Source of the DNA: CAYVSY01 sp964454255
GTDB lineage: Bacteria; Bacillota_I; Bacilli_A; RF39; UBA660
Direction: 5' to 3'
Length of the DNA: 12,143 nucleotides
NCBI GenBank assembly: GCA_964454255.1
Contig: CAYVSY010000031.1
Span: 1-12,143 of the forward strand
Below are positions 7,096 to 12,143 of the stretch, piece after piece; position 1 is the first letter of the stretch; every line of letters starts with the position of its first letter. Both the position numbers and the translations under genes were made by a program. The notes under the pieces are model-generated. The model did not search any database, was not told the DNA's origin, and saw only the letters and a list, made by a program, of their open reading frames with translations.

Positions 7096-7893
7096 TTATC
7101 CTAATGCTACATCCATTATCATCATAATGGAAAAACCAATTAATGTCCAAAGAGCCATTAGACTCTTTTTTTCATTTGACTGACTTTCAGGAATTAATTC
7201 TTGAACAACGACATAAATCATTGCTCCCGCTGCAAATGATAAAGCAAATGGTAATAAGAAACGCATTTTTAATACAAATAATGCCCCTAAAAAACCAGCA
7301 ATTGGTTCAACAATGGCACTAAGTTGACCAAAGAAAAAGGCTTTTTTTCTAGACATTCCTTCACGTAATAATGGCACGCTAATGGCTGTTCCCTCTGGAA
7401 AATTCTGAAGACCAATTCCTAATGCCAACATGCATGCTGAAGATAAAGTAGCACCATCAATACCATAAGCAATTGCCCCAAAAGCAATACCAACAGCTAA
7501 ACCCTCAGGAATATTATGAAGAGTTATAGAAGAGATAAGCATTATTATTCGTTTATAAGACGATGAAGAGTTATTTATATAATTTTTATATAATTTTTCA
7601 AAAATTTTATCACCTATAAATAAAAAACCACCACCGCTAAGAAAACCAAAAACTACAATTAGCCAAGGTATCATATTTAAATTTTCAGCCATATCAATTG
7701 CTGGTGATAGTAAAGACCAAAATGAAGCTGCAATCATAACACCCGCAGCAAAACCCAACATGGCATCCATCACACTTTTTTTGATGTTTTTAAAAAAAAA
7801 TACAATTGAAGCTCCTAAACATGTTACTAACCATGTTCCTATAGTTGCGATTAAAGCTTGATTAGTTACATTTAACTTTATAAACCAATTCAT
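7096..7893 (-). CDS. ZIP family divalent metal transporter (ZupT/GufA-like)
   Basis: An inner-membrane carrier that imports zinc or related divalent metals (possibly iron or manganese). The 265-residue protein is almost wholly membrane-spanning, with about eight segments. It carries the two family metal-site helices, HNIPEGLAVGIAFGA and QNFPEGTAISVPL, both with the conserved His/Asn-x-x-Pro-Glu-Gly core. The usual His-rich cytoplasmic loop is replaced by a short Ser-rich stretch (NNSSSSYKR). GGTGA sits before ATG at 7893-7891. A CATAAT box (7910-7915) lies 16 nt before the start codon, so the gene may have its own promoter; it also lies 48 nt downstream of the radical SAM gene on the same strand. 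Its base composition looks less AT-biased than the ABC genes, as expected for a conserved protein. Substrate metal cannot be decided from the sequence. Confidence 0.95.
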   Translation of the reverse strand: MNWFIKLNVTNQALIATIGTWLVTCLGASIVFFFKNIKKSVMDAMLGFAAGVMIAASFWSLLSPAIDMAENLNMIPWLIVVFGFLSGGGFLFIGDKIFEKLYKNYINNSSSSYKRIIMLISSITLHNIPEGLAVGIAFGAIAYGIDGATLSSACMLALGIGLQNFPEGTAISVPLLREGMSRKKAFFFGQLSAIVEPIAGFLGALFVLKMRFLLPFALSFAAGAMIYVVVQELIPESQSNEKKSLMALWTLIGFSIMMIMDVALG

Positions 7894-7909
7894 TATATCA
7901 CCATCATAT

Positions 7910-7915
7910 ATTATG
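7910..7915 (-). promoter_or_regulatory. Possible -10 box for the ZIP gene
   Basis: On the minus strand CATAAT (5 of 6 matches to TATAAT) lies 16 nt upstream of the ATG, the same compact distance seen at five other genes in the window. No TG extension and no clear -35 were found. Confidence 0.4.
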
Positions 7916-7941
7916 AATTAATTATTCTATTAGTGTAGGCG

Positions 7942-8775
7942 CTACTTGTTTTTTTCTTCTAAAAAATTGCAGTGTTTACATAAATCATATATTTTTTTGT
8001 TACATTTAAAACCATTATGAATATTTTGAAACTTTTCTTTTCCTATAATAGAATTTAAAGGTTCGTTAAAAATGTTACCTAAATTAATAAATCCATCCAT
8101 ATCTAAACAACAAGGAACGACTGTTCCATCAGATAAAATTCCAATATGATCAATTGTTCCATAACAAGTTCCTATATCATTATAATATGTATTATTAATT
8201 TTAGGCCATTCCCAAACATTATCTTTATTTACAAATAAATTATTTTTGATTTTAATACTTTTTTTTAATAATAATGATTTATCTATATTATATTTATTAA
8301 TTAATCTCTCATATAAATGTATATTGTTTTCGTTTTCTAAATTGTTTTTGATATTCCATAATCGTAATGATATAATAATATTTGTATTATTTAATAAATA
8401 ATCACTTATTTCAATTACTTCATCAAGATAGGAATTAATATTAAAAAAAGAATGAACCGATATATTTATTTGTCTGATTATATCAGCATTGTTTAAAATA
8501 ACATTTAATTGTTTTTTTAATAGAGTTCCATTAGTAGTTAGATTAACAATTTTATTATATTTTTTGCATAATCTTAATATTTGATCAAAATTTGAATGAA
8601 GTGTAGGTTCTCCTTTAATATGTAAGTATACATAATTTGTTAAATGGTCAATATTTTTTAATGTTACTTCAAACTCATTTAAGGACATTTCTCTCTTTTC
8701 TTTAAAACTTTTTTCACAAAAATAACAATCAAGATTACATATATTAGTTATTTCAATATAAATTTTTTTAAACAT
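7942..8775 (-). CDS. Radical SAM protein with SPASM-like C-terminal cysteine cluster
   Basis: It uses a [4Fe-4S] cluster and S-adenosylmethionine for radical chemistry; the substrate is unknown. The 277-residue product carries CNLDCYFC (Cys13, 17, 20), the CxxxCxxC cluster motif, then KGEPTLH and NLTTNGTLL typical of the radical SAM core. The C-terminal region has cysteines at GTCYG, VVPCC, FKC and LCKHC (258, 266, 269), fitting an auxiliary SPASM cluster. Similar short SPASM proteins are, from memory, common in Erysipelotrichia and relatives. ATG at 8775 is chosen because AGGTGA lies 7 nt before it; an in-frame GTG at 8784 is part of that Shine-Dalgarno. No precursor peptide gene or sulfatase, the usual SPASM targets, is visible nearby, so neither peptide maturation nor sulfatase activation can be assigned. 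Confidence 0.92.
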   Translation of the reverse strand: MFKKIYIEITNICNLDCYFCEKSFKEKREMSLNEFEVTLKNIDHLTNYVYLHIKGEPTLHSNFDQILRLCKKYNKIVNLTTNGTLLKKQLNVILNNADIIRQINISVHSFFNINSYLDEVIEISDYLLNNTNIIISLRLWNIKNNLENENNIHLYERLINKYNIDKSLLLKKSIKIKNNLFVNKDNVWEWPKINNTYYNDIGTCYGTIDHIGILSDGTVVPCCLDMDGFINLGNIFNEPLNSIIGKEKFQNIHNGFKCNKKIYDLCKHCNFLEEKNK

Positions 8776-8792
8776 TTTTTTCACCTATAATT

Positions 8793-8801
8793 ATTTTACC
8801 A
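8793..8801 (-). promoter_or_regulatory. Extended -10 promoter of the radical SAM gene
   Basis: Read on the minus strand: TGGTAAAAT (TGnTAAAAT). The predicted start near 8786 is the first base of the Shine-Dalgarno AGGTGA (8786-8781), so the leader is about 11 nt. The element overlaps the -35 zone of the divergent carboxypeptidase promoter. Confidence 0.55.
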
Positions 8802-8816
8802 TAATTATTAAATATG

Positions 8817-8825
8817 TGATATACT
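8817..8825 (+). promoter_or_regulatory. Extended -10 promoter of the carboxypeptidase gene
   Basis: TGATATACT is an extended -10 with one mismatch (TATACT). The predicted start near 8832 is just before the Shine-Dalgarno AGGTGG (8835-8840), giving a leader of about 13 nt to ATG 8845. Confidence 0.6.
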
Positions 8826-8844
8826 AATTATATTAGGTGGTAAA

Positions 8845-10176
8845 ATGAAAAAAGTCTTAAATAGTCAATTAAAAATAATAATTTTAATTACTTGTATAAT
8901 TATTGTTTTATTTGGAATATTTTTACTTTATAATCCCTTTTTAACTTTAAAATTAATGGGTAATTCCACTATAAGTTTGGAAGTAATGACAAACTATGAT
9001 GAAGAAGGTTATGAAGCAAAATTTTTAAACAATGATTTAACTAAAGACGTTAAGATTATCCCTAATATTGATGTTAATAAAGTAGGAGAATACACAATTA
9101 CTTATACAATTAAAGCCCTACTAACAACTAAAAGTATTGAACGAAAAATTAAAATTGTAGATGAAACTAAACCAGAAATTATTTTAAATGGTGAGAAAAA
9201 TATTAAATTATGTCCTAACCACGAATATAACGAAGAAGGATATAATGCTGTTGATAATTATGATGGTGATATAACCGATAAAGTTCAAAAAAAAATAGAA
9301 AACAATGTCATTCAATATACTGTTTTAGATAGTTCTAATAACGAAAACAAACAAGAAAGGATCATAACATATATTGATGACGAAAAGCCAAATATTATTC
9401 TAAAATCAGATTCTAAGATATATGTCTTAAAAAATAAAAAATATACTGATTTAGGATATTCAGCAATAGATAATTGTGATGGTGAAATAACTGATAAAGT
9501 TACGGTATTAGGGAATGTTGATACATCTAAATATGGTGAATATAAATTAACATATAATGTTGAAGATACATTTGGAAATGCAAATAATACTACTCGACTA
9601 ATCAGTGTGGTTGATTATATTTATGATAGTTCTACAACATATCCACCTGGAAATGGATATGGAGGTGTCATTTTTGGTCCTACATATATAAGAGGAATAT
9701 TGATAATAAATAAAAAATATACTTTACCATCTACCTATAATCCAGGATTAAATAATGAAGCTGTCAGTAATTTAAATAATTTGAAAAATGCCGCATTAAA
9801 TGCTGGACATAATATTCCAACTGTGTCTGGATATCGTTCATATTCATCACAAAAAACAATATATAATCGAAATATTAATAATAGAGGATATGCAAAAACT
9901 GATTTTGTATCGGCTCGACCGGGACATTCTGAACATCAAAGTGGACTAGCTTTTGATGTTGGAGCTCTAGATAATAATTACGGGGAAACAGCTGCCGGTA
10001 AATGGTTACAAAACAATTGTTACAAATATGGATTTATTATTAGATATCCAAAAGGAAAAACAAATATTACGGGATATAATTACGAACCATGGCATATAAG
10101 ATATGTAGGAGTTGATGCAGCCACATATATTATGACTAATAATTTAACATTAGAAGAATATTTAAAGATTGCATAA
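8845..10176 (+). CDS. Membrane-anchored VanY-type D-alanyl-D-alanine carboxypeptidase with Ig-like (DUF5011-type) repeats
   Basis: It removes the terminal D-Ala from peptidoglycan stem peptides outside the cell. The 443-residue protein has one N-terminal membrane segment (about 10-29) acting as signal anchor. Three extracellular Ig-like repeats follow at about 38-106, 107-178 and 179-257; they share the pattern EEGY/DLGY, DGDITDKV and GEYTITY of DUF5011-type domains, and the first is the most diverged. The peptidase M15B domain follows from about residue 290. SGYRSYSSQ (328-336), SARPGHSEHQSGLAFD (356-371) and EPWHIRYVG (414-422) supply the zinc ligands His364, Asp371 and His417 and the catalytic Glu414. 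All key residues are present, so it should be active. AGGTGG precedes the ATG. Its presence implies a peptidoglycan wall, unlike true Mollicutes. Confidence 0.95.
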   Translation: MKKVLNSQLKIIILITCIIIVLFGIFLLYNPFLTLKLMGNSTISLEVMTNYDEEGYEAKFLNNDLTKDVKIIPNIDVNKVGEYTITYTIKALLTTKSIERKIKIVDETKPEIILNGEKNIKLCPNHEYNEEGYNAVDNYDGDITDKVQKKIENNVIQYTVLDSSNNENKQERIITYIDDEKPNIILKSDSKIYVLKNKKYTDLGYSAIDNCDGEITDKVTVLGNVDTSKYGEYKLTYNVEDTFGNANNTTRLISVVDYIYDSSTTYPPGNGYGGVIFGPTYIRGILIINKKYTLPSTYNPGLNNEAVSNLNNLKNAALNAGHNIPTVSGYRSYSSQKTIYNRNINNRGYAKTDFVSARPGHSEHQSGLAFDVGALDNNYGETAAGKWLQNNCYKYGFIIRYPKGKTNITGYNYEPWHIRYVGVDAATYIMTNNLTLEEYLKIA

Positions 10177-10191
10177 TTATAAAAAACTATG

Positions 10192-10197
10192 TATAAT
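10192..10197 (+). promoter_or_regulatory. -10 box before the 179-residue protein gene
   Basis: A perfect TATAAT lies 24 nt before ATG 10222. A TG precedes it directly with no spacer base, so it is not a strict extended -10. The predicted start is near 10204. No terminator is seen after the carboxypeptidase gene 15 nt upstream, so read-through is also possible. Confidence 0.5.
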
Positions 10198-10221
10198 ATA
10201 GCTTATCAATGGGAGGAAATT

Positions 10222-10761
10222 ATGAAAATGTTTCATGTTAAAGAAGATTTTATATATTTTTACGAAACTAAAGTAGATATAGAATTTTTAAAAAGAATAA
10301 GAGAGGATATCATTACAAAATATTTTGAATTAGAAAATTTTTACCTAGAAAATATAAGTTCTGATGAAGCTAAAAAAAAATTAATGAAATCAAAATCAAT
10401 TATTCATAATATTGAAGTGGAAAAAGTATTAAATAAGGAAGATTGTTATGATATATCATATTCTAAAATTATATATCCTAAGACAATTGAATTAATTGAT
10501 AGAGTATTAAACGGAGAAATAACTAGTTATGATGAAATTTTAAGTATTAAAAATAGTTCATTACCAGGGAAAGAATATTTTGATTCAATAATTAGGTGTA
10601 TTATAATAACAGATGCTTCTAGAAAAAAAATTAAAAATCCAGAAGAATTTTTAAATATTTTGGTAAATGAAGTTAATGATAAAAAATTAAAAGAAGCAGC
10701 CATAACATTAAAAAAGAAATTATATAATTCATATAATAAAGATACAAAAGAAAAAAAATAA
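10222..10761 (+). CDS. Unrecognised 179-residue soluble protein
   Basis: I do not recognise this protein. It is predicted to be cytosolic, mostly helical and highly charged (rich in Lys, Glu, Ile and Asn), with no signal peptide or membrane segment. It starts MKMFHVKEDF and ends in a Lys-rich tail (KDTKEKK). The middle carries SKIIYPKTIELIDRVLNGE and SSLPGKEYFDS as the least repetitive stretches, useful as search seeds. ATG 10222 is chosen because the strong Shine-Dalgarno GGGAGGA (10211-10217) stands 4 nt before it. An in-frame ATG at 10189 overlaps the -10 box and is rejected. It lies between the carboxypeptidase and the thioredoxin-like gene on the same strand; that context does not reveal a function. 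Confidence 0.8.
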   Translation: MKMFHVKEDFIYFYETKVDIEFLKRIREDIITKYFELENFYLENISSDEAKKKLMKSKSIIHNIEVEKVLNKEDCYDISYSKIIYPKTIELIDRVLNGEITSYDEILSIKNSSLPGKEYFDSIIRCIIITDASRKKIKNPEEFLNILVNEVNDKKLKEAAITLKKKLYNSYNKDTKEKK

Positions 10762-10775
10762 AATTTTCTTTTTTT
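10746..10775 (+). terminator. AT-rich hairpin terminator after the 179-residue protein gene
   Basis: AAAAGAAAA (10746-10754) pairs with TTTTCTTTT (10764-10772) and is followed by more T's. It overlaps the end of the coding region. The stem has a single G-C pair, so strength is uncertain. Confidence 0.5.
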
Positions 10776-10779
10776 GTAT

Positions 10780-10785
10780 TATAAT
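10780..10785 (+). promoter_or_regulatory. -10 box of the thioredoxin-fold gene
   Basis: A perfect TATAAT lies 15 nt before ATG 10801. The predicted start near 10792 falls within the Shine-Dalgarno AGGTG (10791-10795). This supports 10801 as the real translation start even though it is out of frame with most of the gene. Confidence 0.6.
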
Positions 10786-10800
10786 AGAATAGGTGATACT

Positions 10801-11434
10801 ATGAGTAATGAAATAAAAAACTTTTTAACAAGTGATAATAAAATTAAAATATTTCCGTCAAAAAGAAAAAAATGGAATTACAATAGTAACTAGAAGTGTA
10901 AATATAAGTTCTAATAATCCCATTATTTATATTTCCGAAGATGAAATATTAGAAAAAATTAAATCAGAAAAAGGTGTTGTTTATTTTGAATTTTGTGATT
11001 GTCCATGGTGTCGTTCAATGATTGAGACATTATTTAGTGTTGCCAATGATTTAAATATTGAAAAAATATATTATGTTGATGTTAAAAATATAAGAGATAC
11101 AATTGAATTTAATGAAAATAATGAATTAATTACCACTAAAAAAGGAACAGATGGTTATTATAAATTATTAAATATTTTAAATGATGTTTTAACAGAATAT
11201 ACCATTAAGGATAAAAATAATAATTCTATTTCAACCAATGAAAAAAGAATTTATGCTCCTAATATTGTAACTTTTGACAATGGAAAAATATTAGGTTTGG
11301 AAACGGGATTGAGCGAAAATCAAACAGATGCATATCAAGATTTAAATGATGCTATAAAAAAAGAAATGAAATGTAAATTAGAATGTCTATTAGAAAAAAT
11401 AGAAGAAAAAAACATTTGTGATAAAAGTTGCTAA
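10801..11434 (+). CDS. Thioredoxin-fold protein, reading frame interrupted at a run of seven A's
   Basis: A thiol-disulfide type protein, similar in outline to PedC-like thioredoxin-fold proteins. The active-site stretch is YFEFCDCPWCRSM (CPWC motif with one extra Cys two residues before it). A predicted strand KIYYVDV and a late YAPNIVTFDNGKI, with the cis-Pro type position before the last strand, follow. The best start, ATG 10801 with AGGTG and a -10 box, reads 24 codons (MSNEIKNFLTSDNK..) into the A7 run at 10866-10872 and would then stop at TAG 10891-10893. The thioredoxin domain is in the next frame. Removing one A, or a +1 shift, joins them into about 210 residues. An in-frame GTG at 10832 could start the main frame but has no Shine-Dalgarno. 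The protein ends in an unusual paired CX3C tail. No signal peptide is seen, so it is probably cytosolic. Confidence 0.75.
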
Positions 11435-11451
11435 AAAAGTTTTGAACTTTT
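11435..11451 (+). terminator. Small hairpin after the thioredoxin-fold gene
   Basis: AAAAGTT (11435-11441) pairs with AACTTTT (11445-11451) around a 3-nt loop directly after the stop codon. The T-run is short and interrupted (TTTTCTTAG), so termination would be weak. Confidence 0.4.
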
Positions 11452-11639
11452 CTTAGGGTAAATATTATGGTTAATTTTAAGATTGAAATAAAGATTCAAG
11501 TTGGTTAATTTTCTATTTTATTAAAAATAATCATTAAAGATTTATAATATGGTTTATGCTATTGCATTTCAAATACTTAAACAAAAAACAAGTTTTTGAT
11601 AAGGAAAAAGAAAAAAAGGTAGATTTCCCCTTACCCCAT
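11452..11639. other. Intergenic AT-rich stretch without a supported gene
   Basis: No convincing coding region, tRNA or riboswitch is seen on either strand. Two tiny frames (11467-11508 and 11549-11599, plus strand) lack Shine-Dalgarno sites. A run of Cs and polypurine (11600-11637) stands out from the surrounding AT-rich sequence. It could be the downstream untranslated remnant of the minus-strand gene that begins at 11661. Confidence 0.5.
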
Positions 11640-11661
11640 ATAATAACTGCATAGTTATTAT
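11640..11661. repeat. Perfect 9-bp inverted repeat after the winged-helix gene
   Basis: ATAATAACT (11640-11648) pairs with AGTTATTAT (11653-11661) around the loop GCAT. It lies directly after the stop codon of the minus-strand frame. No T-run follows on either strand, so it is not a clear terminator; it might stabilise a transcript end. Confidence 0.45.
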
Positions 11662-11922
11662 TATAATAGTTGTTTTCTAGTATAGATCAATATACTAGTG
11701 ATAATTTTTCTTCCATCTGTAGTCAGATAATACTTATTTTTTCTAGCTACTTTTTTTATGATTCCATGTGCTTTTAATCTAGATAAAGTTCTAGTTGTTT
11801 TATTAATTGTTTTTTTATCTTCTGAGTTTTTATAAAGGTTCTTTCTAATAAACTTGTTGCTAAAGCCATTAATCAGATATTCTCCTTTAGATATTTCAGA
11901 AAATAAATTTAAAGTATTGGAT
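11661..11922 (-). pseudogene. C-terminal fragment of a winged-helix protein, cut by an IS insertion
   Basis: An open minus-strand frame of about 86 codons ends at TAA (11663-11661) and is cut at its 5' side by the IS end at 11923. It reads ISKGEYLINGFSNKFIRKN, then TRTLSRLKAHGIIKK, then NKYYLTTDGRKIITSIL. The second and third stretches have the helix-turn-helix plus wing pattern of MarR-like DNA-binding domains. The pattern (GEYLINGF.. with a final LKAHGIIKKV and YLTTDGRK) recalls the C-terminus of a widespread uncharacterised family of larger proteins, but I cannot name it. The missing N-terminal part should lie on the far side of the IS. No stop or frameshift is seen within the fragment, suggesting a recent insertion. 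Confidence 0.65.
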
Positions 11923-11928
11923 TGTCAA
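11900..11928 (-). promoter_or_regulatory. Possible outward hybrid promoter at the IS end
   Basis: On the minus strand the IS end gives TTGACA (11928-11923), a perfect -35 box pointing outward. After 17 nt of host DNA comes TATTTT (11905-11900), a 4 of 6 match to a -10 box. It would transcribe the truncated winged-helix fragment. Confidence 0.35.
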
Positions 11929-12143
11929 CACTTTTTTAGACAGTTTTTATAAGGACAGTTGTAAGCGATATGCCACTGGGGTTTGATAATCCAAAAAACC
12001 ATGTATTCTAATTGTGTTATACCAATTAACATAATTAAATAATTCTAGTTTCAATTCCTCAAAACTGCTAAATATACGATTAAATGCAAATTCTGTTTTA
12101 ATAACTTTATATGTTGCTTCCGCTACTGCATTATCATATGGAC
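11923..12143 (-). mobile_element. IS3-family insertion sequence, one end (partial)
   Basis: The element starts at 11923 with TGTCAACACTTTTTTAGACA, which has the TG terminus and AT-rich inverted-repeat style of IS3-family (IS150-like) elements. The 3' end of its transposase lies just inside. The rest runs past the window edge, so the other end, OrfA and any target duplication cannot be seen. It is inserted in the winged-helix frame. Confidence 0.85.
11947..12143 (-). CDS. IS3-family transposase OrfB, C-terminal part (partial)
   Basis: The last 65 residues of the DDE integrase-type transposase that cuts and joins the IS ends. The visible part begins PYDNAVAEATYKVIKTEF, holding the catalytic Glu of the DDE triad (in AVAEA). 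It continues through YVNWYNTIRIHGFLDYQTP, the family's C-terminal signature, and ends at TAA (11949-11947) about 24 nt from the IS end. The frame is open to the window edge, so the copy may be intact and active. OrfA and the likely -1 frameshift site between OrfA and OrfB, known for this family, lie outside. Confidence 0.93.
   Translation of the reverse strand, partial: PYDNAVAEATYKVIKTEFAFNRIFSSFEELKLELFNYVNWYNTIRIHGFLDYQTPVAYRLQLSL

Noticed and set aside
10832..10865. GTG start for the thioredoxin-fold gene that avoids a frameshift
   Set aside because: No Shine-Dalgarno precedes it, while ATG 10801 has AGGTG and a TATAAT at the usual distance; kept only as an alternative.
11549..11599. Sixteen-codon frame directly after a TATAAT box
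   Set aside because: It is too short, has no ribosome binding site and shows no recognisable sequence.
1..12143. CRISPR array, riboswitch or T-box leader
   Set aside because: No regularly spaced direct repeats were seen, and the leaders between genes are too short for known riboswitches.

Overview
The window comes from a very AT-rich, low-GC Gram-positive (Firmicutes) bacterium. It looks close to the wall-bearing relatives of the Mollicutes, such as Erysipelotrichales or RF39-type uncultured Bacilli. This placement is inference. It rests on the AT bias, the short 5S rRNA (about 107 nt), low-GC style 23S/5S sequences, extended -10 promoters, and the protein families present. Tryptophan is read from TGG throughout and TGA works as a stop, so the standard bacterial code applies.

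Layout. Bases 1-482 are the tail of an rRNA operon (3' end of 23S, then 5S), followed by T-rich termination sequence. Bases 625-1438 encode a PAS-like domain and a GGDEF domain in two overlapping frames; a single +1 shift at TTT-TGA would join them. Bases 1530-6125 hold a diacylglycerol-kinase-family lipid kinase and then two overlapping ABC-exporter-type half transporters. Both ABC reading frames are open and full of transmembrane segments, but their nucleotide-binding domains have lost nearly every catalytic motif. Bases 6173-7093 encode a polyprenyl-phosphate-type family 2 glycosyltransferase. It converges on a minus-strand pair: a ZIP metal transporter and, upstream of it, a radical SAM/SPASM protein. 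A divergent promoter region (8776-8844) leads on the plus strand to a membrane-anchored VanY-type D,D-carboxypeptidase with Ig-like repeats, an unrecognised 179-residue protein, and a thioredoxin-fold protein whose frame is broken at a run of seven A's. The right end (11661-12143) is a mobile or decayed zone: an IS3-family element, cut by the window edge, sits inside a minus-strand winged-helix gene.

How the parts relate. Several products act at the envelope: lipid kinase, membrane glycosyltransferase, carboxypeptidase, ABC-like pair and metal transporter. Most have their own promoter, so they are probably not one pathway. The lipid kinase and the two ABC-like genes are the best candidate operon.

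The observations most worth following are: the double catalytically dead ABC pair; two genes that each need a +1 shift at a homopolymer; a perfect 15-bp dyad enclosing the promoter of the GGDEF locus; and a repeated very compact start-site layout in which the -10 box, the Shine-Dalgarno and the start codon lie within about 25 bases, implying mRNA leaders of roughly 10 nt.
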